From: CAZLYK01 sp964563495
GTDB taxonomy: Bacteria; Acidobacteriota; Blastocatellia; RBC074
Length of the DNA stretch: 24,431 nucleotides
NCBI GenBank assembly: GCA_964563495.1
Contig: CAZLYK010000077.1
Location: forward strand, 1-24,431
Direction: 5' to 3'
Shown one piece after another: positions 1 through 6,792 of the stretch; positions within the stretch are counted from its first letter, which is position 1, and each line of letters starts with the position of its first letter. The translations under genes and the position numbers were made by a program. The notes below the pieces were generated by a model. It did not search any database, was not told where the DNA came from, and was given only the letters and a program-made list of their open reading frames with translations.

Positions 1-23
1 CCTCGATCTGTTGCTGGAAAAGC

Positions 24-47
24 AGAAAATAGAGAGGATGAACAGGG
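24..47. repeat. Degenerate copy of the CAGGATT intergenic repeat
   Basis: The sequence from 24 reads AGAAAATAGAGAGGATGAAC and continues with AGGG, matching the outer arm of the long inverted repeats at 15504 and 20908 (AGAAAATAGACAGGATTAAC) with two differences. It stops about 30 bases before the first gene. No second arm of comparable length is present downstream; a short ACAGG/CCTGT pair at 42-58 is all that remains. It is a partial copy, or the end of an element starting left of the window. Confidence 0.55.
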
Positions 48-75
48 TTTCAGCCTGTCTATGAAAGGAACTGGA

Positions 76-1371
76 ATGATTCTCACAGACGAACAAAAAG
101 AACAGGGACGGCGAAATTTCTTAAAGGCAATTGCCGGTGCGCCGGCGGTTGTCGCGTTGGGTGCGGCGGCGGCGGTTCGCGGCCCGATCAAAGGAGGCGC
201 GGTCAAAGCGGCAGTCATCGGGACGGGCGGCATGGGCAGAGGGTTGATCGGACAATGCCGGAAGGAGTATATAGACCTCAAGGCGGTCTGTGATATCAAT
301 CCTAAGCGGCGACGCGCCGTGGTCGAGACCATGACGAAGGCCGGCTGGCCGCAGCCCAAAGAATACGACGATTGGCGCGAGATGCTCCAGAAGGAAGACC
401 TTGAAGCCGTCATCATCGCCACCCCGTTGTGGTCTCACGCAGAGATCACGGTCGGTTGCCTGGATGCGGGCAAACACGTCCTGTGCGAAAAGATGATGGC
501 CAAGACCCAAACCGATTGCTTGCGCATGATCGAGGCCGCGCGCAAGAACAAACGCCTGCTCGAAATAGGTTATCAGCGATACTACAATCCGGTTTATCAG
601 GCTGCCTACGATAACATTGTCAAGCCTGGCCTGCTGGGCGATGTCTTCTTCGCCCGACTGGTCTGGCACCGCAATGGCAACTGGCGACGGCGTGAAGATG
701 CGCCGGCGCCGGATTTCGACCCGAGCCGTTGGGGTTACCCTGATTGGGAGCACCTGCTCAACTGGCGTCTCTACAAGCAATACTCTGAAGGGCTGGTCGC
801 CGAATTGGGCAGCCACCTGATTACGGCAACCAACTGGTTTTTCGATGCGGCCCCCGAATCGGTCTACACCACGGGCGGCATCGCGCGGTTCAAGGACGGG
901 CGCGAAGTATTCGATCACATCTATGCAACCTTTGAATATCCGGGCGGTCGCACAGCCACGTTCTCCTCGATCGAATCGAACGCATTCGAGGATCACTACG
1001 AGATGTTCATGGGAACAAAAGGGACGCTCATCCTTCAGAATGAGACGGAGGTATATCTTTTCAACGAGGGAGAAGGCACGGCCACCAGGGTTGAAGTATC
1101 GCAGCAAACACCAGCACCGGTGGCTGACGCCTCTGCTACCCGACCGGCGGATGCACCCGGTCGCACCGTCAATCCGGCGACCCAGGCGCAAACCGACCGG
1201 GGGATTTCTTACCGGAACGAGATCGCGGAGTTCTGCGCCTCGGTCAGAACCGGCAATCCGGTCCGTTGCGGACCGGAAAAAGCGATGAGGTCGGCAATTG
1301 CTGTCATTACCGCCAACCGCTCGGCCGAGAGGCATACCCGCCTCGAAACGTCTCAGAATGGACAGGATTGA
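76..1371 (+). CDS. Tat-exported Gfo/Idh/MocA family oxidoreductase
   Basis: Predicted NAD(P)-dependent sugar or inositol-type dehydrogenase of 431 residues, exported by the Tat pathway. The N-terminus carries a twin-arginine signal (RRNFLK, residues 12-17) followed by an alanine-rich hydrophobic stretch. The Rossmann domain begins near residue 43 with the dinucleotide-binding loop GTGGMG (49-54). The usual EKP motif reads EKMM here (138-141), keeping the lysine but losing the proline. The C-terminal substrate domain has the family's late histidine motif as GSHLIT (His247). A proline/alanine-rich low-complexity insert lies near residues 340-375. An ATG at 61 would add five residues, but AAAGGA at 64-69 is correctly spaced for the ATG at 76. 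The next gene starts 4 bases after the stop, so co-transcription is likely. The substrate is not determined; exported members occur in carbohydrate-degrading Acidobacteriota and Planctomycetota. Confidence 0.9.
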   Translation: MILTDEQKEQGRRNFLKAIAGAPAVVALGAAAAVRGPIKGGAVKAAVIGTGGMGRGLIGQCRKEYIDLKAVCDINPKRRRAVVETMTKAGWPQPKEYDDWREMLQKEDLEAVIIATPLWSHAEITVGCLDAGKHVLCEKMMAKTQTDCLRMIEAARKNKRLLEIGYQRYYNPVYQAAYDNIVKPGLLGDVFFARLVWHRNGNWRRREDAPAPDFDPSRWGYPDWEHLLNWRLYKQYSEGLVAELGSHLITATNWFFDAAPESVYTTGGIARFKDGREVFDHIYATFEYPGGRTATFSSIESNAFEDHYEMFMGTKGTLILQNETEVYLFNEGEGTATRVEVSQQTPAPVADASATRPADAPGRTVNPATQAQTDRGISYRNEIAEFCASVRTGNPVRCGPEKAMRSAIAVITANRSAERHTRLETSQNGQD

Positions 1372-1375
1372 TCTC

Positions 1376-2044
1376 ATGTCTGGACACATTGTCGAAGTCC
1401 ATATTCCATCCGGCGAGGTCATTCTCGAAGGTGAGTTACAGATCCCCGGCGAAGCAGGAGGTCTCGTCCTGTTCGCACACGGCAGCGGCAGCAGCCGCTT
1501 CAGTCCGCGCAATCAATTCGTCGCCCGGGAAATTCGGCAGGCCGGGATCGGCACGTTGCTGTTTGATCTGCTCACCCGCGAAGAAGAAGCGATTGACGAG
1601 CAGACACGCCATCTCCGATTTGATATCGGTCTGCTCGCACGACGGCTGGTGGATGCCTCGAATTGGATCGCAACCAAACCCGAAACCGGGCATCTCCGCA
1701 TCGGCTATTTCGGAGCGAGCACGGGCGGAGGCGCGGCGCTCGTCGCCGCAGCCGAGATTGGCGACAGGATCGGCGCCGTCGTCTCACGCGGCGGACGGCC
1801 GGATTTAGCCGGCGAAGCATTGACCCGCGTCGTTTCGCCGACGCTTTTGATTGTCGGTGGGTTTGATCAGTATGTCATCCAACTCAACCAGGAGGCTTAC
1901 CAAAAGCTCGATTGCGAAAAAGAGTTGAAGATCGTGCCCGGCGCGACCCACCTGTTCGAAGAGCCCGGCAAACTCGAAGAGGTCGCGCGGCTGGCGGCAG
2001 ACTGGTTCCAATCTCACCTGGCTGAAACCGATGCAACAAACTAA
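1376..2044 (+). CDS. Dienelactone hydrolase-like alpha/beta hydrolase
   Basis: Small single-domain alpha/beta hydrolase (222 residues) with no signal peptide, so probably cytoplasmic. The oxyanion-side motif HGSGSS is at 35-40. The nucleophile elbow is GASTG (113-117) with Ser115, and the remaining triad candidates are Asp164 (GGFDQ) and His192 (GATHLF). This pattern fits the dienelactone hydrolase family or a generic acyl or phospho-ester hydrolase; the substrate cannot be told. Longer upstream starts exist (1298, 1358) but lie inside the preceding gene. The ATG at 1376 has AGGA at 1364-1367 with 8-nt spacing and follows the upstream stop by 4 bases. Its last 14 bases overlap the start of the site-2 protease gene, so the three genes look translationally coupled. 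Confidence 0.87.
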   Translation: MSGHIVEVHIPSGEVILEGELQIPGEAGGLVLFAHGSGSSRFSPRNQFVAREIRQAGIGTLLFDLLTREEEAIDEQTRHLRFDIGLLARRLVDASNWIATKPETGHLRIGYFGASTGGGAALVAAAEIGDRIGAVVSRGGRPDLAGEALTRVVSPTLLIVGGFDQYVIQLNQEAYQKLDCEKELKIVPGATHLFEEPGKLEEVARLAADWFQSHLAETDATN

Positions 2045-3167
2045 TCCAACCAACACTTTTCGTCTCGGCTCACTTTTTGGCGTGACGATCCTGGTGCATT
2101 TCACCTGGTTCGTGATCTTTGCGTTGATCACATTCTCGATGACCGGGACATTCGCCGCGCGGTTTCCTGGATTGCCGACGGGCGCTCACCTGTTGATCGG
2201 TGCCGTCGCCAGTGCTCTGTTTTTCGGCTCGGTGCTCTTCCACGAGATGGCGCACTCGCTCATGGCCATTCGCAGCGGAAAGCCAGTCCGCTCGATCACG
2301 CTCTTCATTTTCGGCGGTGTCTCGGAGATCGGGAAAGAATCTGACCGGCCCGGCGAAGAGATCAGGATCGCTTTGATCGGGCCGGTCTCAAGCTATCTAC
2401 TCGCGGCGGCCTTTGGCGGTGTCTGGCTGATCAGCCGGGGGAGTGCACCAGTCATCGCCGAAGTGAGCAGATGGCTCTCACTCATCAACCTCAGCCTGGG
2501 CACGTTCAACCTGTTGCCCGGCATTCCGCTCGATGGAGGGCGCGTTCTGCAAGGGATGGTCTGGGGTCTGACGGGAGACAGAGATCGAGCGACACGGCTG
2601 GCCGTCGGCGCAGGCCGCTTGATCGGCTACCTGATGATCCTCGGTGGAGTCTTTCTGGCGTTTCGACTTAATGATCTGTTCGGTGGCATCTGGCTGGGCT
2701 TTCTGGGGTGGTTCCTGGTCAACGCCGCCGAGATGGAGTGGCAGCGCGTCGCGGTTCAACACGCGATCGCGGGTGTCACAGCTGCTGAGGTCATGAACCG
2801 CGACTGTCCTTTTGTTCCCGCCGGCACAAATCTGGCTGAATTCGTCGAACAGTTCCTGCTGCGCAGCGGACGCAGGTGTTATCTGGTCGGCGAAACCGAA
2901 GCGCTTCGCGGAATCATCACGATCAGCGATGTGCTCGCCGTTCCGCGCAGCGAATGGAGCCGGACTTCGGTGCAGGCGGCGATGCGGCGGGTCGATCAAC
3001 TCTATTCAGTCCTACCCGACACAAAGCTCGAAGAGGTGCTCCGATTGATGGATGAAAAGAATATCGCTCAGGCGCCGGTCATGCTCAACGGGCAATTTCT
3101 CGGCATGATCGGCCGCGATCACCTGATCCGCCTGATTATCAACCGGACGGCGCTGAAGGTCTCGTGA
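2031..3167 (+). CDS. Site-2 protease (M50 family) with C-terminal CBS pair
   Basis: Intramembrane zinc metalloprotease of 378 residues. The zinc site HEMAH is at 71-75 inside a hydrophobic segment. The second conserved motif NLLPGIPLDGG (160-170) supplies the aspartate ligand and is diagnostic for S2P/SpoIVFB-type M50 proteases. About six hydrophobic segments span residues 12-235. The soluble tail (about 245-375) contains two CBS motifs, the first around AAEVMNRDCPFV and the second around VQAAMRRVDQLYSV, typical of group III S2Ps whose CBS domains may sense adenine nucleotides. The ATG lies inside the end of the hydrolase gene (14-bp overlap), which argues for coupled expression. Family members process membrane-tethered regulators; no anti-sigma factor substrate is encoded nearby. 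The 3' end faces the CapA-like gene with only 11 bp between them. Confidence 0.93.
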   Translation: MQQTNPTNTFRLGSLFGVTILVHFTWFVIFALITFSMTGTFAARFPGLPTGAHLLIGAVASALFFGSVLFHEMAHSLMAIRSGKPVRSITLFIFGGVSEIGKESDRPGEEIRIALIGPVSSYLLAAAFGGVWLISRGSAPVIAEVSRWLSLINLSLGTFNLLPGIPLDGGRVLQGMVWGLTGDRDRATRLAVGAGRLIGYLMILGGVFLAFRLNDLFGGIWLGFLGWFLVNAAEMEWQRVAVQHAIAGVTAAEVMNRDCPFVPAGTNLAEFVEQFLLRSGRRCYLVGETEALRGIITISDVLAVPRSEWSRTSVQAAMRRVDQLYSVLPDTKLEEVLRLMDEKNIAQAPVMLNGQFLGMIGRDHLIRLIINRTALKVS

Positions 3168-3178
3168 GACACACGAAT

Positions 3179-4168
3179 TTAACTGCAATCAACCCACAGC
3201 CGGTCTCCGCTCTGCCGGATCGTCGTCCCCAGCTCAGCTGAAAGCGAGCGGATTCGATCGGCGATCGCTGCTTTGTCTTCGCCGGCGGCAAGGTTGACCT
3301 GACAATCGGAAATAAACACCGGCACCAGCTCGATCCGCTCAACCATCTTCCCGGCGACCTGCAGGCGGAATAGTAGACCACGGTCGTTGCGCAGCCTGGG
3401 ATCAACCGCGTAATCATCGACAAAATCGCCGGCATCGTAAATGATCGGCCGGCCCCGATAGATTTCGATTCCCTGAAACACGTGCGCGCTGTGACCGTGG
3501 TAGACATCGGCCCCGGCGTCGATGACTGCGTGGGCGAACCTGCGGAAACGAGCGGAAGGGCGCTCGACCAGATTGGGGCCCCAGTGAATCGAGAAGATCA
3601 CCAGATCGGCTCCCGCCGCGCGAGCCTGCGCAATACAATCGCGCACCGGCTCGAGCGAGGACTTCTCAAGCGAGATGTCGATCCAGCTCGTCCCCGGAGT
3701 GGTCTCCGTCGCGGCCCAGCCCGGCTCGTTGTCAGTGAACGAGACCAATCCGACCCGCAGGCCCTGAGCTTCGAGCAGCGCAGGCCGCCTCGCTTGAACA
3801 AGGTTCCGGCCGGCGCCGGCGTGAGCAATCTTGTTGCGGTCAAGCAGATCGAGCATCTCAAGCAATGCTTCTTCTTCGTAATCGAGCACGTGGTTATTGG
3901 CCAGAACCAGACCATCTATGCCCGCCAGCACGAGAGACGAAACAGCCGGCGGGTCCGCGCGGAAGTGAAAAACCTTCCCCCAGCGCGTCCACGGCCTCCC
4001 GCCGGAGGCAATTACGCATTCCAGGTTGATGATGGTCAGGTCGGATCCCTTGAGCGAGCTGAGCAGATTACCCCAGGGCCAAGCTGTGCCGCATTGCCTA
4101 AGCGCGACGTTTACTCCGCGTCCCAACATGACATCTCCGGTAAGGGCGATTGAAATAGTGGGTCCCAT
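3179..4168 (-). CDS. CapA family metallophosphoesterase-like protein
   Basis: A 329-residue protein of the CapA/PgsA superfamily (calcineurin-like fold), named after a poly-gamma-glutamate capsule component. Conserved metal-site motifs in order are GDVMLGR (11-17), NLE (48-50), NNH (91-93), IHWG (194-197) and HGHSAH (224-229). All the expected Asp/Glu/His/Asn positions are present, so the protein looks intact and metal-binding. It lacks a clear signal peptide or membrane anchor, unlike membrane-bound CapA of capsule operons, and no capB or capC partner is near, so a capsule role is doubtful. A near-consensus Shine-Dalgarno sits 8 nt before the start. It is divergent from the lyase gene and convergent with the S2P gene. 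Confidence 0.9.
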   Translation of the reverse strand: MGPTISIALTGDVMLGRGVNVALRQCGTAWPWGNLLSSLKGSDLTIINLECVIASGGRPWTRWGKVFHFRADPPAVSSLVLAGIDGLVLANNHVLDYEEEALLEMLDLLDRNKIAHAGAGRNLVQARRPALLEAQGLRVGLVSFTDNEPGWAATETTPGTSWIDISLEKSSLEPVRDCIAQARAAGADLVIFSIHWGPNLVERPSARFRRFAHAVIDAGADVYHGHSAHVFQGIEIYRGRPIIYDAGDFVDDYAVDPRLRNDRGLLFRLQVAGKMVERIELVPVFISDCQVNLAAGEDKAAIADRIRSLSAELGTTIRQSGDRLWVDCS

Positions 4169-4176
4169 AACCGCTG

Positions 4177-4185
4177 ACCTCCTTT
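4177..4185 (-). promoter_or_regulatory. Consensus ribosome binding site of the CapA-like gene
   Basis: On the minus strand the sequence reads AAAGGAGGT, a perfect anti-16S match, with 8 nt to the ATG at 4168. It is the strongest Shine-Dalgarno in the window; most other genes here have only 4-6 matching bases. It fixes the start of the CapA-like gene. Confidence 0.75.
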
Positions 4186-4213
4186 GCCGACCGCGTATAG
4201 GGGAGATTATAGT
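4184..4213 (+). promoter_or_regulatory. Possible sigma70-type promoter for the lyase gene
   Basis: TTGCCG (4184-4189) and TATAGT (4208-4213) are separated by 18 nt in the 126-bp divergent intergenic region, about 80 nt upstream of the lyase ATG at 4295. The match is moderate and is the best on this strand. No clear palindromic operator was seen. The -35 element overlaps the ribosome binding site of the divergent gene. Confidence 0.25.
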
Positions 4214-4294
4214 GCTTTACCCGGGAACGCGGGCGAATGAAAATCGGAGGGCCAAACTTAACCGCCGGCTGGGTAGAAAGAGATAAACTGCCGA

Positions 4295-6595
4295 ATGCGA
4301 CTACTGAAAATCAGACAACTTTATTCCCTCCCGGCTGTCATGCTTACGCTGGCGATTGCCTGCCCCGGCCAGACGCTCAAACGCGACTACCTGCACCTGA
4401 TCGAGCGCGCAGCGCGGCAGGGCTGGCAGGCTTACCCACGCAGCCTCGAGTCCTGGAAGAAGACGGTCAAGCACAGCGAGCTATGGGGTTATGACGCGCC
4501 CGGCGGGCCGATCTATCTGGCCGACCTGCTCGGTTATCTCTATCAGGAGACCAAAGACAGGTCATATGCTGAGAAGGCGCGGGAGATACTGGCCTCATTC
4601 GGCGACCTGCGTGAGACATACCCGAAGGAGTTGCGGGACAAACGCGCAGAGTATCGCAACGGTGTTCCGGCGATCTCTAACTTCTTCATTATGCCGCCAT
4701 ACTCGCGCGCTTATCTGCGAATCCGCGAGAGCGGCGTGGTTGACGCCAAATCGAAAGAGAAGATCGAACGCGACCTGGCGTTCAGCCTTGACCACATTTT
4801 CCATTTCCCCGAATGGGGGGCGCATAACCGGGCCATGTTGCGGGCCGAGAGCTTGTCTTACGGCGCGCTCGCGCTCGCCGATCATCCGCATGCGAAGCGG
4901 TGGAAGCAGCTGGCCGAGACTCTGGCGAGCGACAGCTTGAAGCAGTGGGAGATCGAAGACGCAACGGGTTATCACGGCGTCTGGCTATACTCCCTCATTG
5001 CATACGCCGATGTGAGCGGGCGCGACGACGCTCTCTTATCAGTGCAGGTCAGATATTATCTGGACTACTTCACCCAACTGCTCACCCCGCACGGCAACCT
5101 CGCAGACTTCGGCGACGCCGATTGGAATCAGGGCTGGGAGCGATTCGTGCCGGTCTTTGAGAAGGCCGCGAGCATCTACCGCAACCCTCAATACAAGTAC
5201 GTCGCGCAGCAACTGACCGATCGTGCGCTCGAACGGATGGCGAAAGCTCAGAACTTGTCTGAGAGTGCAAACGTCGACATCGGCGTCGGTGTCGGCTCAG
5301 CCTTTACCGACGCCTGTCGCTGGGCCGACGATTCGATCAAGCCAGAAGCACCCTCCAATCTAAGCGGCGAAGCGCTCGAAGACATGATTGGCAAGAAGAT
5401 CGTCTTTCGCAACGGATGGGAGCGGGCGAGCACGTTTCTCCTCCTCAACTACCGCGACGAGGGCGATGGGGGACGGCTCGGGCGCGATTACCTGAGGCAG
5501 ACTCTATCGGTCGAAGAAGAGAAGATGCACCACGGCCACGCCGACGAAAACAGCATTGCACTGCTCATGAGCGGAGGGTCGGTCCTGCTCCACGACGGCG
5601 GCTACCGGCCGGGGCTGCCGAGCGGGCCGTACGGGGCGTGGCGCGCCGATTATTTCCACAACCGCGTGGTCGCGCGAAAAAACAAGCGCGACAAGACTCA
5701 GGACGTTTACGAGTTCATCCGCAACTCCGGCGCTTACCACAAAGTCAAGACAGAGAAGATCGATTTTCTCAGGTTCAAAGACGTTGACGTCAGCCGCACC
5801 CGGCTGATCGACGACGAGATGGGCTATCAGTGGGATCGCGTCGTAACCTGGGTCAGACAGAAGGATTTCTTCGTCGTCGTTGACGGGATGAAAGCCCTGC
5901 GCGGCGATTGGTTTACTTTCACGAACCTCTGGCACACGCGCAAGATCCTGAACCGGAGCGCGCAACTCTTCGACACCGCCTACGACAAGATTCAGACCGA
6001 CATTTTGCCGAATGACAAATCGCTGTTCATTTATTTCCCCGAAAATTCGCCGGGCAAAGAGATCGGCTCCTTCCCCATCTCACGCCACTTCCAGGATGAG
6101 ACGGCGATCTACCAGGCGGTCTCGGGTAACTACAAGGCGGGTGATTGGGAATACTTCGTCACGATTCTCTTCCCGCACGAGGCGGGGACCGGTCTCAATC
6201 TTCTGCCTTCGCGTTTTCGCCTGATCGAAGTCGATAAGCAGGGGCAGGCGATCGGCCTGCTATTTGAAGACGGGCAGGAGAGATCCGTGATCTGCGTCAA
6301 GCTGGATCTCGAGATGGACCTGGCGCGCGAGAATATCGGCCCGCGCTATCAATACAACCTGGGCAAAGTGCGCTACGACGATTTTGAGACCGACGCGTCT
6401 TACCTCTTCGCGACGATCAAAGGCGATCGGGTTTCTTACTCCGCCGCGACGATGACAAAGATCAGCTACCGCGACCAGCCGCTCATGGAGGCGCTGCCAA
6501 CCACATTCGGGCTACAACTAGACGGCTCGCCGGCGCGGACGGGCTACTCGCGATGGAGATTTTGGGAAGACACAATCAGACTGAAAGAAAGGTAA
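4295..6595 (+). CDS. Exported heparinase II/III-like polysaccharide lyase
   Basis: A 766-residue protein with an N-terminal hydrophobic signal (about 10-25, ending AIACPGQ). The cysteine could be a weak lipobox, or the site could be for signal peptidase I. The N-terminal half (about 30-340) is helical and rich in aromatic/His motifs (HFPEWGAHNRAM, GYHGVWLYSL), as in the alpha/alpha toroid of polysaccharide lyases. The C-terminal half has the heparinase II/III signature HHGHADENS (412-420) followed by a GGSVLLHDGGY stretch, then beta-rich sequence. Known relatives cleave uronic-acid polysaccharides such as heparin or alginate by beta-elimination; the substrate here is unknown. The Shine-Dalgarno is weak (AGAAAGAGA). 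It stands alone, 125 bp from the divergent CapA-like gene. Confidence 0.8.
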   Translation: MRLLKIRQLYSLPAVMLTLAIACPGQTLKRDYLHLIERAARQGWQAYPRSLESWKKTVKHSELWGYDAPGGPIYLADLLGYLYQETKDRSYAEKAREILASFGDLRETYPKELRDKRAEYRNGVPAISNFFIMPPYSRAYLRIRESGVVDAKSKEKIERDLAFSLDHIFHFPEWGAHNRAMLRAESLSYGALALADHPHAKRWKQLAETLASDSLKQWEIEDATGYHGVWLYSLIAYADVSGRDDALLSVQVRYYLDYFTQLLTPHGNLADFGDADWNQGWERFVPVFEKAASIYRNPQYKYVAQQLTDRALERMAKAQNLSESANVDIGVGVGSAFTDACRWADDSIKPEAPSNLSGEALEDMIGKKIVFRNGWERASTFLLLNYRDEGDGGRLGRDYLRQTLSVEEEKMHHGHADENSIALLMSGGSVLLHDGGYRPGLPSGPYGAWRADYFHNRVVARKNKRDKTQDVYEFIRNSGAYHKVKTEKIDFLRFKDVDVSRTRLIDDEMGYQWDRVVTWVRQKDFFVVVDGMKALRGDWFTFTNLWHTRKILNRSAQLFDTAYDKIQTDILPNDKSLFIYFPENSPGKEIGSFPISRHFQDETAIYQAVSGNYKAGDWEYFVTILFPHEAGTGLNLLPSRFRLIEVDKQGQAIGLLFEDGQERSVICVKLDLEMDLARENIGPRYQYNLGKVRYDDFETDASYLFATIKGDRVSYSAATMTKISYRDQPLMEALPTTFGLQLDGSPARTGYSRWRFWEDTIRLKER

Positions 6596-6613
6596 AATGA
6601 CCCGGCACTCACC

Positions 6614-6643
6614 TTGATGACAACCTCTCGGAGAGGGTATGAT
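6614..6643 (+). promoter_or_regulatory. Promoter with spacer palindrome upstream of the DUF1592 block
   Basis: TTGATG (6614-6619) and TATGAT (6638-6643) are separated by 18 nt. The spacer contains the perfect palindrome CCTCT-CGG-AGAGG (6624-6636), a plausible operator. It lies in the 197-bp gap between the lyase stop and the DUF1592 start, leaving a leader of about 145 nt. Nothing else recognisable is in that gap; it has no poly-T terminator. Confidence 0.4.
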
Positions 6644-6792
6644 CTTGTTATCTGGATAAACCAATTCGTCACCCAAAGCTCCCTCGAAAGAAATTATCGA
6701 TGGAGGGTGGCTATCTCTTTAACCAGAACAGACCGGACCCGGACTTGATTTGGCGGATTGATCACGACAAGCCAGAGCTGAAGAGAAGCGAG

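Noticed and set aside
121..1512. 463-codon open frame on the minus strand opposite the first gene
   Set aside because: It is antisense to a clear Gfo/Idh/MocA gene, has no recognisable motif, and is Arg-rich as expected of the complement of GC-rich coding DNA.
3179..4168. Capsule (poly-gamma-glutamate) biosynthesis locus
   Set aside because: Only a CapA-like protein is present, without signal peptide or CapB/CapC partners.
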